DNA of 64,000 nt, taken from assembly GCF_022513585.1 (NCBI RefSeq), contig NZ_JAKWBF010000011.1, positions 78,297 to 142,296 of the forward strand, in the 5' to 3' direction. Both the position numbers and the translations under genes were made by a program. A model generated the notes under the pieces. It was not told the DNA's origin. It did not search any database and saw nothing but the letters and a program-made list of their open reading frames with translations. Shown piece after piece: positions 53,145 to 63,611 of this stretch; within the stretch, counting starts at the first letter, position 1, and each line of letters opens with the position of its first letter. This stretch comes from Gordonia gummivorans. Its GTDB lineage: Bacteria > Actinomycetota > Actinomycetes > Mycobacteriales > Mycobacteriaceae.

Positions 53145-54302
53145 GTGGCACGTGATTATTACGGAATTCTGGGCGTGCCCCAAGGGGCAAGCGACCAGGA
53201 GATCAAGCGCGCCTATCGCAAGAAGGCACGCGAACTGCATCCCGACGTCAATCCAGGAGAAGAGGAACGCTTCAAGGAACTCAGCACCGCCTACGAGGTG
53301 TTGAGTGACCCGGAGAAGCGTCGCATCGTCGACGCCGGCGGAGATCCGCTCGCGACCGCGGGTGCCGGTGGTGGATTCGGCGGTGGCGGTGGTTTCGGTG
53401 ACGTGTTCGAGGCGTTCTTCGGGTCCGGCGGTGCGTTCGGTGGTGGCGGCGGATTCGGTTCGGGGCGCGGCCCGCGGTCCCGGGTACAGCCCGGCGAGCC
53501 TGCACTTGTCGCGATCGAACTCGACCTCGACGAGTGTGCGTCGGGCGTCAACAAGGAGATCACCGTCGACACCGCGATCCTGTGCGACGTGTGCACCGGA
53601 TCGGGAACCAACGGCGACAGCAAACCCACCACCTGCGACACGTGTAAGGGCAACGGGCAGATCCAGGCCGTCCAGCGTTCGCTCCTCGGCCAGGTCATGA
53701 CCGTCCGCGATTGCCCGACGTGCCATGGCGTCGGCGAGGTCATCAGCGATCCCTGCCACAAGTGCGGTGGCGACGGCCGCGTTCGGTCGCGCCGCACGAT
53801 GACCGTCCGGATCCCGGCAGGCATCGAGAGCGGTATGCGCGTGCGGCTGGCCGGTCAAGGTGAGGTCGGCCCCGGGGGCGGACCCGCGGGTGACCTCTAC
53901 GTGGAGGTGGCCGAGCGCCCGCATGCGGTGTTCATGCGTGACAAGGACGACCTGCACTGCACCTTGCGGGTGCCGATGGCCGACGCGGCGCTCGGTTCGG
54001 AGTTCGCCGTCGACACCATCCTGGGCGATCAGGTGACCGTCACGATCGCCGCCGGAACCCAGCCCGGCCAGGTGGTGAAGCTGCGCGGACAGGGCATGCC
54101 ACACGTCAACTCGGGTGTTCGCGGCACCATGCACGTCCACCTCGACGTGGTGGTGCCCGGCAAGCTCGACGCCGCGCAGTCCGAGGCGCTCAAACGCTTC
54201 CGCGACGCGTCCGACGATCAGATCGAGATCATCAACACCACGAGCGCCGCCGGTCCGGGCGGGCTGTTCTCCCGTCTGCGCAACGCGTTCGCGGGCCGGT
54301 AG
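53145..54302 (+). CDS. dnaJ2: Chaperone DnaJ (DnaJ2 type)
   Basis: Co-chaperone of DnaK. The 385-residue protein has a J domain with HPD at 32-34, a Gly/Phe-rich linker ([19 protein letters not shown]), four zinc-binding CxxCxGxG repeats (CDVC, CDTC, CPTC, CHKC) and the C-terminal substrate-binding domain. Its place after hrcA rather than with dnaK marks it as the DnaJ2 paralog. The GTG start fits the J-domain start. rsmE follows after 14 bases. Confidence 0.96.
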   Translation: MARDYYGILGVPQGASDQEIKRAYRKKARELHPDVNPGEEERFKELSTAYEVLSDPEKRRIVDAGGDPLATAGAGGGFGGGGGFGDVFEAFFGSGGAFGGGGGFGSGRGPRSRVQPGEPALVAIELDLDECASGVNKEITVDTAILCDVCTGSGTNGDSKPTTCDTCKGNGQIQAVQRSLLGQVMTVRDCPTCHGVGEVISDPCHKCGGDGRVRSRRTMTVRIPAGIESGMRVRLAGQGEVGPGGGPAGDLYVEVAERPHAVFMRDKDDLHCTLRVPMADAALGSEFAVDTILGDQVTVTIAAGTQPGQVVKLRGQGMPHVNSGVRGTMHVHLDVVVPGKLDAAQSEALKRFRDASDDQIEIINTTSAAGPGGLFSRLRNAFAGR

Positions 54303-54316
54303 CGGTCGGCGGGCGT

Positions 54317-55066
54317 ATGAGTCCTCCGCTGTTCTGGGTCCAGACGGTCCCCGAACCCGGAGCCGATGTCGTGCTCGGCGGTCCCGAAGGCCGGCATGCG
54401 GTCACGGTCACCCGGGTGTCGGTCGGCGAGCGCGTCGTGATCGGCGACGGCGCCGGATCGACCGCGCTGGCGCAGGTGGAGTCCATCGAGGCGAAAGACC
54501 GGCTGATCGCGCGAGTCCGTGAGTTCACCTACCGAGCACGGCCGACCCCGCAGGTCACCGTGGTGCAGGCGCTGCCGAAATCGGAGCGCTCCGAGTTGGC
54601 CGTCGACCTCGCCACCGAGGCCGGCGCGGACATCATCGTGCCGTGGCAAGCGGCCCGGTGCGTCGCGCGGTGGGCAGGTAAAGCCGACAAAGGCGTGACG
54701 AAGTGGCGTGTCGCCGCGTCGGCCGCCGCCAAGCAGAGTCGGCGGGCCTGGATTCCGGACGTCACCGACCTCGCGTCGACGACCGACGTGCGCGCACTCT
54801 GCGCAGACGCGATCGCGACGGGCGGCACGGTGGCGATCCTGCACGAGGAGGCGTCCGCGTCGTTGCGCGATCTTCCACTGGCGCAAGCCAATCGGATCGT
54901 GCTGGTGATCGGGCCAGAAGGCGGCCTCGACGACGGCGAGGTCGCAGACCTCACCGCTCTCGGTGGGCACGCGGTGATCCTCGGCCCGGAGATCCTGCGG
55001 ACGTCGACGGCCGCTGCGGTCGCGCTCGGGGCGATCGGTGCCCTGACCGACCGCTGGACGCGGTGA
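54317..55066 (+). CDS. rsmE: 16S rRNA (uracil-1498-N3)-methyltransferase
   Basis: Methylates U1498 of 16S rRNA using S-adenosylmethionine. The 249-residue protein has an N-terminal PUA-like domain (EGRHAVTVTRVSVGERVVIGDG) and a SPOUT knot with VVQALPKSERSELAVDLATEAGAD, AASAAAKQSRRAWIP and the SAM loop LVIGPEGGLDDGEV, then LGPEILRTSTAAAVAL. Co-directional with dnaJ2, as Rv2372c is in M. tuberculosis. Confidence 0.95.
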   Translation: MSPPLFWVQTVPEPGADVVLGGPEGRHAVTVTRVSVGERVVIGDGAGSTALAQVESIEAKDRLIARVREFTYRARPTPQVTVVQALPKSERSELAVDLATEAGADIIVPWQAARCVARWAGKADKGVTKWRVAASAAAKQSRRAWIPDVTDLASTTDVRALCADAIATGGTVAILHEEASASLRDLPLAQANRIVLVIGPEGGLDDGEVADLTALGGHAVILGPEILRTSTAAAVALGAIGALTDRWTR

Positions 55067-55087
55067 GCTCGTGAAACCGGTCAACTC

Positions 55088-55873
55088 GTGAAACGCTGTG
55101 CGGTGCATCGCACCAAGATCCACTACGGCGCGGCGCCGTCGAAGTTCGGTCACCTCTATCACGCATCCGATCCGGCCGATCTGCCGCCGACGATGCGGCC
55201 GGTGGTCCTGATTCACGGCGGGTACTGGACCACGGAGTTCAGCCTCACCATCGAGTCCGCAATCGCTCGGCAATACGCCGAACGTGGCGCTCTGGTGTGG
55301 AACATCGAGTATCGCCGCGTCGGCGAGCCCGGTGGTGGCTGGCCGAACAGCGCGACCGACGTCGTCGACGCGCTGTCGGCGCTCGACGAGCAGGTGCGTG
55401 CGCCGTTGCCCGACGTGGTCGCCGACCGCGTCGACTGGTCGTCGGTCGGTGTGGTCGGCCATTCGGCCGGCGGTCAACTGGCGGTGTGCGCGGTCGCCCG
55501 ACTCGGCGCCCAGACGGCCCGGACGCGCATCACCACCGTTGTGGCGCAGTCGGCAGCGCTCGACCTCGTCGCGGCAGGCCAGGCGGGTCGCGAGTCGGTG
55601 CGCGCGCTGATCGGGGCGTCCTACGCGGACGCGCCGGCGCGGTATCGGGCCGCGTCACCGATCGAGCAGGACATCTTCGACGCGCACGTCGTCGCCGTGC
55701 ACGGCGACAGGGACACCGCGATCCCCGTCGAGGTGAGCCGCCACTACGTCGAGGTGGTGGGGTCGCGCGGGCAGTCCGCCGAGCTGATCGTGGTGCCGGA
55801 GGAAGGGCACGACGTCTTCGTGAACCCGCGCAGCGTCGGAAACCGACAGACGATGCGCGTGCTGGGGATCTGA
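55088..55873 (+). CDS. Alpha/beta hydrolase (esterase or formamidase-like)
   Basis: A 261-residue cytoplasmic hydrolase. The HGG oxyanion motif is in VVLIHGGYWTTEF, the nucleophile elbow in GVVGHSAGGQLA, the acid in AVHGDRDTAIP, and the histidine in EEGHDVFVNP. HGGYW-type oxyanion motifs are seen in kynurenine formamidase and related esterases. No tryptophan-degradation gene is nearby, so the substrate is open. It lies 21 bases after rsmE on the same strand. Confidence 0.85.
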   Translation: MKRCAVHRTKIHYGAAPSKFGHLYHASDPADLPPTMRPVVLIHGGYWTTEFSLTIESAIARQYAERGALVWNIEYRRVGEPGGGWPNSATDVVDALSALDEQVRAPLPDVVADRVDWSSVGVVGHSAGGQLAVCAVARLGAQTARTRITTVVAQSAALDLVAAGQAGRESVRALIGASYADAPARYRAASPIEQDIFDAHVVAVHGDRDTAIPVEVSRHYVEVVGSRGQSAELIVVPEEGHDVFVNPRSVGNRQTMRVLGI

Positions 55874-56011
55874 ACGGTAGGGGATGTGAACGGCACCGGA
55901 ATATTGCCTGCTGGCCGCTCGTTGTGTCGCGATACACTGGCGTGCACCGCAGTGTTGCCCAGCGCGCATGGGCGGTGCCACACAACCCGATGATCAGGAG
56001 TGATTTCATAC

Positions 56012-57103
56012 GTGACTGACGACAATCCCGACACGAGCGGGCAGTCGCGCGCGACCTCGACGCGCCGATCTGTGGTCACGTCTACCGTCGAAGTCTCTCC
56101 CGAAGTGGTGTTCGGGCTGCTCGGCGCGAGCGACGTCAATCTGCGCACCCTGGAACAGCTTCTGCCCGCCGAGATCCATGTGCGCGGCAACGTGGTCACG
56201 CTGACCGGCGCCGCCGCCGATGTCGCGGCCTCCGAGCGGGTCATCGGCGAACTGGTCGACCTCGTCGGCCGCGGCACCCCGCTGACGCCGGACCTGGTGC
56301 GGCACAGCGTGTCGATGCTCTCCGAGACGACCGCCGAGTCGCCGGCCGAGGTGCTGTCCCTGGACATCATCTCGCGGCGCGGCAAGACGATCCGCCCCAA
56401 GACGCTCAACCAGAAGCGCTACGTCGACGCGATCGACAACAACACGGTGGTCTTCGGGCTCGGACCGGCCGGCACGGGCAAGACCTACCTTGCGATGGCG
56501 AAAGCCGTGCAGGCCCTGCAGTCCAAAGCGGTCAACCGGATCATCCTCACCCGACCGGCGGTCGAGGCCGGCGAGCGGCTCGGGTTTCTGCCCGGCACGC
56601 TGAGCGAGAAGATCGACCCCTACCTGCGTCCGCTCTACGACGCCCTGCACGACATGATCGACCCGGAGTCGATCCCCAAGCTGATGGCGGCCGGGGTGAT
56701 CGAGGTGGCGCCGCTGGCTTTTATGCGCGGTAGAACCCTCAATGACTCCTTCATCATCCTCGACGAGGCGCAGAACACCACCACCGAACAGATGAAGATG
56801 TTTCTCACCCGGTTGGGTTTCGGCTCCAAAGTTGTGGTGACCGGCGACGTCTCGCAGGTCGACCTTCCTGGCGGTGCGCGAAGCGGTCTCCTTGCCGCAA
56901 CGGGGATCCTCGAGGGTATCGACGACATCCACTTCTCGCACCTGACCAGCCAGGACGTGGTGCGCCACCGTCTGGTGGCCGACATCGTCGACGCCTACGG
57001 ACGCGCCGAGGAGGCCCAGCGCGGCGGCCGTCTGCGCGACGCCGACAAGCTGCCCGGTAATCGCGCCACCCGACGCGCATCGAGCCACGGACGACGCTCA
57101 TGA
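56012..57103 (+). CDS. phoH: PhoH-family ATPase
   Basis: A 363-residue PhoH-like protein with an N-terminal KH-like region ([25 protein letters not shown]) and a P-loop domain: [49 protein letters not shown] and [14 protein letters not shown]. Members act on RNA together with YbeY, which is the next gene. I choose the GTG at 56012 because AGGAGTGAT precedes it, at somewhat long spacing. The stop overlaps the ybeY ATG. Confidence 0.93.
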   Translation: MTDDNPDTSGQSRATSTRRSVVTSTVEVSPEVVFGLLGASDVNLRTLEQLLPAEIHVRGNVVTLTGAAADVAASERVIGELVDLVGRGTPLTPDLVRHSVSMLSETTAESPAEVLSLDIISRRGKTIRPKTLNQKRYVDAIDNNTVVFGLGPAGTGKTYLAMAKAVQALQSKAVNRIILTRPAVEAGERLGFLPGTLSEKIDPYLRPLYDALHDMIDPESIPKLMAAGVIEVAPLAFMRGRTLNDSFIILDEAQNTTTEQMKMFLTRLGFGSKVVVTGDVSQVDLPGGARSGLLAATGILEGIDDIHFSHLTSQDVVRHRLVADIVDAYGRAEEAQRGGRLRDADKLPGNRATRRASSHGRRS

Positions 57104-57678
57104 GCATCGAGTTCGCCAACGAATCCGGGGTCGACGTCCCGGCCGAATTGATCATCGAGGCTGCGCGTTTCGCGATCAACGCGATGGACGTGAATCCGGC
57201 GGCATTGTTGTCGGTGCTGTGCGTCGACGAGGACACCATGGCCGACATGCACGTTCAGTGGATGGATTTGCCCGGTCCCACCGACGTGATGAGCTTCCCG
57301 ATGGACGAACTGGTGCCGGGCGGCCGGCCCGACGCCGCCGACCTGGGTCCCGCGATTCTCGGCGACATCGTGTTGTGTCCGGAATTCGCTGCGCAGCAAG
57401 CCAAGTCGGCACGTCGCTCCTTCGACCACGAGCTCTCGATGCTCACCATCCACGGCGTTCTGCATCTGCTGGGATTCGACCATGCGGACCCCGACGAAGA
57501 ACGCGAGATGTTCGGCCTGCAGAACGAGATCCTCGAGGCGTTCTACGCGCAACGTCACCGTCAGGCGCGCAAGCAGCGGCAGTCCGACAAGGACGCGCGT
57601 CTGCTGTCCAACATCGGGTTCACCGCAGCGGATGACGAGGCTAAGGCCTTGGATGCCGCACCGCCCGAGGAGAAATGA
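57100..57678 (+). CDS. ybeY: Endoribonuclease YbeY (rRNA maturation factor)
   Basis: A 192-residue zinc-dependent endoribonuclease needed for 16S rRNA 3' processing and ribosome quality control. The metal motif [11 protein letters not shown] carries all three histidines. The upstream [15 protein letters not shown] and [15 protein letters not shown] are typical. The C-terminus extends about 35 residues past the usual end with a charged tail. It overlaps phoH and the CNNM gene, matching Rv2368c-Rv2366c. Confidence 0.95.
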   Translation: MSIEFANESGVDVPAELIIEAARFAINAMDVNPAALLSVLCVDEDTMADMHVQWMDLPGPTDVMSFPMDELVPGGRPDAADLGPAILGDIVLCPEFAAQQAKSARRSFDHELSMLTIHGVLHLLGFDHADPDEEREMFGLQNEILEAFYAQRHRQARKQRQSDKDARLLSNIGFTAADDEAKALDAAPPEEK

Positions 57679-59159
57679 CCGTGCCCGACGACATATGGTT
57701 CGTCGTCGCGGCGATCATCCTGATCAGTGTCGGTGGGTTGTTCGCCGCGATCGACACCGCGGTCTCGACGGTGTCCATCGCTCGCGTCGAGGACATGGTC
57801 AAGGAAGGCCGGGCGGGAGCTCGGCGGCTGATGACGATCCTGTCCGCCCGCGCCACCTACGTGGGGCTCGCGGTGCTGCTGCGGGTGAGCTGCGAGACGG
57901 CGGCCGTCGCCTTGATCGCGTTGAGCGCCACCGACGTCCTGGGTCTTGGTTGGGGTCTGTTCGCGGCGATCGCCGGTATGGCGGTGGTGTCGTATGTGGC
58001 CGTCGGAGTCGGGCCGCGGACGTTGGGCCGCCAGCACGCGTACACGATCGCCCTGTCGTCGGCGATCCTGCTGTCGGCCCTCGGTGTCCTGCTCAAGCCG
58101 GTCACCCGGTTGCTGATTCTCATCGGTAACGCGCTGACGCCCGGACGCGGCTTCCGTAACGGGCCGTTCGCCACCGAGGTCGAACTACGCGAGGTGGTCG
58201 ACCTCGCCGAGGCCAGCGGTGTGGTGGCCGCCGACGAGCGCCGGATGATCCAGTCCGTCTTCGACCTCGGCGACACCTTCGCCCGCGAGGTGATGGTCCC
58301 GCGGCCCGAGATGGTCTGGATCGAAGCCGACAAGTCGGCCGCGCAGGCCACCAATCTGGCGGTGCGGTCCGGTCATTCGCGTATCCCGGTGATCGGCGAG
58401 AACACCGATGACGTCCTCGGGGTGGTGTATCTCAAAGATCTGGTCGCCAGATCGGCCGACGACGCGTCGGCGCTCACCGTCGGCGACGTCATGCGGGTGG
58501 CCGAGTTCATCCCGGACTCCAAGCCGCTCGACCGGGTGCTCGCCGACATGCAGCGCACCCGAAATCACATGGCGATGCTGGTCGACGAGTACGGCGGCAT
58601 CGCCGGCCTGGTGACCATCGAGGATGTGCTCGAGGAGATCGTCGGGGAGATCACCGACGAATACGACCTCGACGAGGTCGCCCCGATCGAGGAACTCCCG
58701 GATGAGGCCTATCGGGTGTCGGCGCGGCTGCCGGTGGAGGATCTCGGCGAACTGTTCGACATCGAGATCGACGACGACGAGGTGGAAACCGTTGGCGGAC
58801 TGGTCGGTCTGGAACTGGGCCGCGTTCCGCTACCCGGGGCGCGGGTACAGTCACACGGGCTGGAACTGATCGCCGAGGGCGGGCCGAACCGGCAGGGACG
58901 CCAGCGCATCACGACCGTGCTGGTGACCCGGATCGAAGCCCCGGACGACGAGGATCGATCAGATGAACACGACCGCGCGGACAACGGCGACGCGCGGGTT
59001 GCCGCACCGGAATCGCTGTCTGCGGCGGCCGGCGAGCGTGGCACACCGGAGGACCACAAGCGCCGCGACGGGTCTGCCCGGAGTAACGGAACCCATGACA
59101 CCGTCGGATCTGCTTCGCGCACATCGCGATCAGGAGCCGGCAGTAAGGAACGATCGTGA
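57675..59159 (+). CDS. CNNM/CorC-like membrane protein with CBS domains
   Basis: A 494-residue protein. Four N-terminal helices form a CNNM domain ([27 protein letters not shown] opens it). A CBS pair follows ([15 protein letters not shown] to [23 protein letters not shown]), then a CorC/HlyC domain ([18 protein letters not shown]), then a low-complexity 70-residue tail. CNNM proteins are implicated in magnesium and cobalt export; haemolysin labels are historical. It overlaps its neighbours at both ends, in the order ybeY-CNNM-cdd-era. Confidence 0.92.
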   Translation: MTVPDDIWFVVAAIILISVGGLFAAIDTAVSTVSIARVEDMVKEGRAGARRLMTILSARATYVGLAVLLRVSCETAAVALIALSATDVLGLGWGLFAAIAGMAVVSYVAVGVGPRTLGRQHAYTIALSSAILLSALGVLLKPVTRLLILIGNALTPGRGFRNGPFATEVELREVVDLAEASGVVAADERRMIQSVFDLGDTFAREVMVPRPEMVWIEADKSAAQATNLAVRSGHSRIPVIGENTDDVLGVVYLKDLVARSADDASALTVGDVMRVAEFIPDSKPLDRVLADMQRTRNHMAMLVDEYGGIAGLVTIEDVLEEIVGEITDEYDLDEVAPIEELPDEAYRVSARLPVEDLGELFDIEIDDDEVETVGGLVGLELGRVPLPGARVQSHGLELIAEGGPNRQGRQRITTVLVTRIEAPDDEDRSDEHDRADNGDARVAAPESLSAAAGERGTPEDHKRRDGSARSNGTHDTVGSASRTSRSGAGSKERS

Positions 59160-59494
59160 CCGATGACCTCTCGGACGAGGACCGCAAGCTCGTCGTGCTC
59201 GCACGCGGAGCGCTGGCTCGAGCCGAAGCTGCGTCGGGTGCGGCGGTCCGCGACGACGACGGGCGTACCTACGCGGGTGCCGACGTCGTGACCGCCACGC
59301 TGACGTTGTCGGCGCTACAGGTCGCGATCGCCACCGCGTTGTCCAGCGGTGCGCGCGGTTTCGAGGCGGCGGTGGTGGTCAACGGCCGCGCCGACGACCC
59401 GGGTCTGCCCACGTTCGCCGAGGTGAGTCCCGATGCATATGTGTACCTCACCGACACCGCAGGCACGCCGACATCCCGCGTGGGACAAGCCTGA
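59156..59494 (+). CDS. Small cytidine-deaminase-like protein
   Basis: A 112-residue protein corresponding to Rv2365c. It has the outline of the cytidine deaminase fold ([36 protein letters not shown]) but lacks the zinc-binding HAE and PCxxC motifs, so it cannot be a functional deaminase of the known kind. It is tightly coupled (GTGA before, TGATG after) between the CNNM gene and era, suggesting a ribosome-linked role. Function unknown. Confidence 0.8.
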   Translation: MTDDLSDEDRKLVVLARGALARAEAASGAAVRDDDGRTYAGADVVTATLTLSALQVAIATALSSGARGFEAAVVVNGRADDPGLPTFAEVSPDAYVYLTDTAGTPTSRVGQA

Positions 59495-60402
59495 TGGGGG
59501 AGTTCCGCTCGGGCTTCATCTGTTTCGTCGGACGTCCCAACACCGGTAAGTCGACGCTGACGAATGCGCTGGTGGGCGAGAAGATCGCGATCACCTCGAA
59601 TCGGCCGCAGACCACCCGCCACACGATCCGCGGCATCGTCAACCGGCCCGACGCCCAGCTCGTCCTGGTCGACACGCCTGGGTTGCACCGGCCGCGGACC
59701 CTGCTCGGTCAGCGCTTGAACGATCTCGTCCGCGACACCTACTCGGAGGTCGACGCCATCGGGGTGTGCATCCCGGCCGACGAGAAGATCGGTCCGGGTG
59801 ACCGGTGGATCGTGGAACAGGTGCGTCAGATGGCGCCCAAGACCACCGTCGTCGGCATTGTCACCAAGATCGACCGCGTCGGTCCGGAGCAGGTCGCGGC
59901 TCAACTGTTGGCGCTGTCCGAACTGCTCGGACCCACCTCCGAGGTGGTCCCGGTGTCGGCGAACTCCGGTGCTCAACTCGACGTCCTCACCGACGTCCTG
60001 GTGTCGTTGATGGATCCGGGGCCGGCCTTCTACCCGGAAGGCGAACTGACCGACGAACCCGAAGAGGTCATGATGGCCGAGTTCATCCGGGAGGCCGCGG
60101 TGGAGGGGGTCCGCGACGAACTCCCGCATTCGCTCGCCGTGGTCATCGAGGAGATCATCGAGCGCGAACGCGAACCCGACCAGGTCCCGATGCTCGACGT
60201 GCATGCGATTCTCTACGTCGAGCGTCCCAGCCAGAAGGGCATCATCATCGGCCACAAGGGTGCGCGGCTCAAACAGGTGGGTATCGCCGCCCGCGCCCAG
60301 ATCGAGCGGATGCTCGGCGTCAAGATCTACCTCGACCTGCACGTCAAGGTCGCCAAGGATTGGCAGCGCGACCCCAAGCAACTCGGACGCATGGGCTTCT
60401 GA
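59494..60402 (+). CDS. era: GTPase Era
   Basis: Essential GTPase that binds the 3' end of 16S rRNA during 30S assembly. The 302-residue protein has G1 GRPNTGKST at 13-21, G3 DTPGLH, G4 TKIDR, and a C-terminal KH domain with GIIIGHKGARLKQVG. Its association with ybeY fits joint work on 16S rRNA ends. The ATG overlaps the previous stop. In M. tuberculosis recO follows after amiA2; here a YhgE/Pip gene takes that place. Confidence 0.97.
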   Translation: MGEFRSGFICFVGRPNTGKSTLTNALVGEKIAITSNRPQTTRHTIRGIVNRPDAQLVLVDTPGLHRPRTLLGQRLNDLVRDTYSEVDAIGVCIPADEKIGPGDRWIVEQVRQMAPKTTVVGIVTKIDRVGPEQVAAQLLALSELLGPTSEVVPVSANSGAQLDVLTDVLVSLMDPGPAFYPEGELTDEPEEVMMAEFIREAAVEGVRDELPHSLAVVIEEIIEREREPDQVPMLDVHAILYVERPSQKGIIIGHKGARLKQVGIAARAQIERMLGVKIYLDLHVKVAKDWQRDPKQLGRMGF

Positions 60403-60450
60403 TCCGATCCCGGTGTGGCAGGGTTGCCCGTGGTAAGGGTGTGACATCTT

Positions 60451-60499
60451 CCGCTCCCTGAGGTGCGAGCGAAGCGAGCCTCGAAGGGCGTGGCGAGAC
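60451..60499. repeat. Intergenic repeat of the Gordonia type
   Basis: The stretch contains CCGCTCCCTGAGGTGCGAGC, GAAGCGAGCCTCGAAGGGCG and TGGCGAGAC. From memory this motif is scattered many times in intergenic DNA of Gordonia and related genera. There is only one clear copy in this window, so the claim rests on recall, not comparison. Confidence 0.5.
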
Positions 60500-60532
60500 A
60501 ACAGTGAGACGGTCGGGATCGGGAGGAGACCG

Positions 60533-61948
60533 ATGGGCAGGCACGACGAGGAGCCGGACGCGACGGTGATCGCGCCCGACCGCGGTGAACACGAGGCGGC
60601 CGAGCCGGAGGCAGAGGCAGGCCGGACCATCGCCGACGTGCTCGGGTCACCGCGATTCTGGTTGCTGCCGGTGGTGCTCGTGGTGGTGCTGTTCTGCCTG
60701 ATGGCGGCCCTGTACATGGCCGCGGTGGTCAACCCGGAGAAGCATCTGCACGACTTCCCGATCGCGCTGGTCAACGAGGACACCGGCGGCAAGGTCGACA
60801 ACGGGGATGGCACGTCGACCGAGCAGAATTTCGGCGATCAGGTGGCCGACGGTGTGATCTCCTCGGCCGCAGAGAACGGCATCGTCATCAGCCGGACGGA
60901 TCGCGCCGCGGCGTTCAACGACCTGGGTACCGGCAAGGTGTACGGCGTGGTGGTGATCGACACCGGATTCACCAACAAGGCGATTGCGCTGGGGCAGGCG
61001 ACCGTGCTCACCAACAAACCGGCGACGCCGTCGATCGGGGTCTACATCAACCGCGGGTCCGGCGCGTTCGCATCGTCGGTCACGACGACGTTTGCCGACC
61101 GCATGCGCACCGAGGTCAATGCCCAGTTCGGGTCGCAACTCACCGACACGGTGCACGCCCAGTTGAGCAAACTCGACAAGCCGTTCACCGGGGCCGCCCA
61201 GGTGGCGCTCGCCGCACCGGTCGACGTCACGGTGATCGAGCCCACACCGCTACCTGCCGGAGCGGGTAATGGGTTGACGGCGTTCTATTTTGCGCTGCTG
61301 CTCATCCTGGCCGGATTCACCGGGGCGATGATGGTGAGCATCCTCGTCGACGGCATGCTGGGGCAGACGCCCATCGAGTTCGGCCCGTTCTACCAACTTC
61401 GCACCCGCCTGTCGATCTCTCGATGGGGGACCGTGGCGGCGAAGTGGACGATCATGCTGCTCGTCTCGTTTGTGCAGGCGGCCCTGTTCATCGCGGTGTG
61501 TGCGGCCGTGGGTACGTCGCTGCCGAATGCGTTTGCGCTCTGGGCATATTCCGTGTTGGCGATCTTCGCGGTCGGGGTGACGGCGACGTCGATGATGGCG
61601 GTGTTCGGCAATCCGGGTCTGATCTTCAACCTGATCTTCTTCGTGGTCTTCGGCTTGCCGTCGTCGGGCGGCACGCTGCCGCTGGAGGCGAGCCCACGGA
61701 TCTTCGAGTGGATAGCGGCCGTGGAGCCGATGCATGTGATCTACCTCGGGGTGCGATCGATTCTCTACTTCGACTCCGACCTGAGTGCGGGTCTGGCGCG
61801 GTCGGTGATCCAGTGCCTGGGCGGACTGATCCTCGGTGCGCTGCTCGGCTGGGCGGGCACCAAGTACTACGACCGGAAGAACTGGCATCGCTACCCGGGT
61901 GCGATGACCTTGCCGCCGCGTCTGGACCGCGTGATGAACGCCAACTAA
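60533..61948 (+). CDS. YhgE/Pip-type multi-pass membrane protein
   Basis: A 471-residue membrane protein. One N-terminal helix (about 43-65) is followed by a 190-residue outside domain (PIALVNEDTGGKVDNGDG, INRGSGAFASSVTTTFADRM). Five or six C-terminal helices come after, including FYFALLLILAGFTGAMMVSIL, GTVAAKWTIMLLVSF and NLIFFVVFGLPSSGGTLP. This is the YhgE/Pip, ABC-2-like layout also seen in SNG1-type proteins and in components accompanying mycobacterial MmpL-type or Esx loci. Substrate and partners are unknown. No ATPase is adjacent. Confidence 0.82.
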   Translation: MGRHDEEPDATVIAPDRGEHEAAEPEAEAGRTIADVLGSPRFWLLPVVLVVVLFCLMAALYMAAVVNPEKHLHDFPIALVNEDTGGKVDNGDGTSTEQNFGDQVADGVISSAAENGIVISRTDRAAAFNDLGTGKVYGVVVIDTGFTNKAIALGQATVLTNKPATPSIGVYINRGSGAFASSVTTTFADRMRTEVNAQFGSQLTDTVHAQLSKLDKPFTGAAQVALAAPVDVTVIEPTPLPAGAGNGLTAFYFALLLILAGFTGAMMVSILVDGMLGQTPIEFGPFYQLRTRLSISRWGTVAAKWTIMLLVSFVQAALFIAVCAAVGTSLPNAFALWAYSVLAIFAVGVTATSMMAVFGNPGLIFNLIFFVVFGLPSSGGTLPLEASPRIFEWIAAVEPMHVIYLGVRSILYFDSDLSAGLARSVIQCLGGLILGALLGWAGTKYYDRKNWHRYPGAMTLPPRLDRVMNAN

Positions 61949-62005
61949 GGCCCGTTGCGGTATGTCGCGCTCCGCTCCGTCGTTGCCCGGTGGAAGAATG
62001 TGCGG

Positions 62006-62764
62006 GTGAGGTTCTACCGGGACGAGGCTGTGGTGCTGCGCCAGCACAAGCTGGGTGAGGCGGATCGCATCATCACGCTGCTCACCGCCGAACACGGCCT
62101 GGTGCGTGCGGTGGCCAAGGGCGTGCGGCGCACCCGGTCGAAGTTCGGGGCGCGGCTGGAACCGTTCGCGCACGTCGATGTGCATCTCTACCCCGGCCGG
62201 AATCTGGATGTGGTGACGCAGGTGCACAGCCTGCACGTCTTCGGCGACGCCCTGGTCGCCGACTACGGGCGCTACACGACGGCATGCGCGGTCCTCGAGA
62301 CCGCGGAGCGGTTGGCCGGCGAAGAGCGTGCGCCAGCGCCGCAACTGCACCGCTTGACCGTGGGGGCGTTGTCGGCACTCGCCGAGGAGCGACGCCCGCG
62401 GGAACTGATCCTCGACGCGTTTCTGCTGCGGGCAATGCATTGCGCAGGCTGGATGCCCGCCCTCGACGTCTGTGCCCGCTGTGCGACGCCCGGTCCGCAT
62501 CGGGCCTTCCACGTCGCGGTCGGCGGTGCCGTCTGCCTGCATTGTCGGCCGCCCGGCGCGGCGACACCGTCGCCCGGTGTGCTCGACCTGATGGACGCGC
62601 TGTTCCGGGGTCAGTGGGAACACACCGCCGATGCGACCCCGTCGTTGCGCCGCCAGGCCAGCGGATTGACCGCGGCGCATCTGCAATGGCATCTGGAACG
62701 TCAGCTCCGAACCCTGCCGCTCATCGAACGCTCCGCGCCTCATAGGCTGGTGGAAACGGCGTGA
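62006..62764 (+). CDS. recO: DNA repair protein RecO
   Basis: Loads RecA with RecR by displacing SSB. The 252-residue protein starts [27 protein letters not shown], an OB fold, followed by a helical domain and a zinc finger with CARC and CLHC. The GTG at 62006 is the start that matches RecO N-termini; the longer frame from 61955 is unlikely. It lies 13 bases before the uppS start, as in Rv2362c-Rv2361c. Confidence 0.94.
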   Translation: MRFYRDEAVVLRQHKLGEADRIITLLTAEHGLVRAVAKGVRRTRSKFGARLEPFAHVDVHLYPGRNLDVVTQVHSLHVFGDALVADYGRYTTACAVLETAERLAGEERAPAPQLHRLTVGALSALAEERRPRELILDAFLLRAMHCAGWMPALDVCARCATPGPHRAFHVAVGGAVCLHCRPPGAATPSPGVLDLMDALFRGQWEHTADATPSLRRQASGLTAAHLQWHLERQLRTLPLIERSAPHRLVETA

Positions 62765-62777
62765 GAGGAGTGCGGTG

Positions 62778-63611
62778 ATGGCGTTACGGCCAGGCGCGTC
62801 GCGGCGCAAGGCGTCGGGCGCCGCGGAGAAGCCCGGCGAACCGCGGGTGGTCCGACCGCCCGATCCGCATCCCAGCGGTGCGCGTCCACCAGCTATTCCG
62901 GCCGAGTTCGTACCCCGGCATGTGGCACTGGTGATGGACGGCAACGGCAGGTGGGCGACCGATCGTGGCCTGCCGCGCACGGAAGGCCACAAGCGTGGCG
63001 AAGCGGTCCTGATGGACACCGTCTGCGGATGTATCGAGTTGGGCGTCACATGGCTGTCGGCGTATGCCTTCTCGACCGAGAACTGGTCGCGCAGTCCCGA
63101 CGAGGTTCGTTTTCTGATGGGGTTCAACCGCGACGTGATCCGTCGTCGTCGTGACGAGATGAACGAGATGGGTGTGCGAGTCCGCTGGGCCGGCCGCCGA
63201 CCACGACTGTGGCGCAGCGTGATCCGCGAGCTCGAGGTCGCCGAGGAACTCACCAGGGACAACACGGTGATGACCCTGACGATGTGCGTGAACTATGGTG
63301 GCCGTGCCGAGATCGCTGACGCCGCACGGGAAATCGCCCGGCGCGCCGCCCGCGGGGAGATCGATCCCGAGCGGATCTCCGAGGCCACCTTCGCGCGGTA
63401 CCTCGACGAGCCGGACATGCCCGACGTCGATCTGTTCTTGCGGCCTTCGGGCGAGCAGCGCATCTCCAACTTCCTGCTGTGGCAGTCGGCCTACGCGGAG
63501 ATGGTGTACCAGGAGAAGCTGTTCCCCGACTTCGATCGTCGAGACCTGTGGGCGGCATGCCTGGAGTATGCCGAACGCGACCGCCGCTTCGGCGGGGTGA
63601 ACCCACGATGA
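62778..63611 (+). CDS. uppS: Z-decaprenyl/undecaprenyl diphosphate synthase
   Basis: cis-Prenyltransferase that makes the polyprenyl carrier for cell-wall assembly. The 277-residue protein has [17 protein letters not shown], in which the Asp is catalytic, [15 protein letters not shown] and the C-terminal [22 protein letters not shown]. The N-terminal 40 residues are basic and low-complexity. In mycobacteria the orthologue Rv2361c makes decaprenyl diphosphate. GAGGAG precedes the ATG at 62778. The stop overlaps the last gene. Confidence 0.95.
   Translation: MALRPGASRRKASGAAEKPGEPRVVRPPDPHPSGARPPAIPAEFVPRHVALVMDGNGRWATDRGLPRTEGHKRGEAVLMDTVCGCIELGVTWLSAYAFSTENWSRSPDEVRFLMGFNRDVIRRRRDEMNEMGVRVRWAGRRPRLWRSVIRELEVAEELTRDNTVMTLTMCVNYGGRAEIADAAREIARRAARGEIDPERISEATFARYLDEPDMPDVDLFLRPSGEQRISNFLLWQSAYAEMVYQEKLFPDFDRRDLWAACLEYAERDRRFGGVNPR

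Noticed and set aside
61250..63265. 671-codon minus-strand open frame across YhgE, recO and uppS
   Set aside because: Opposite to clear orthologs and low-complexity in composition; no start signal or domain.
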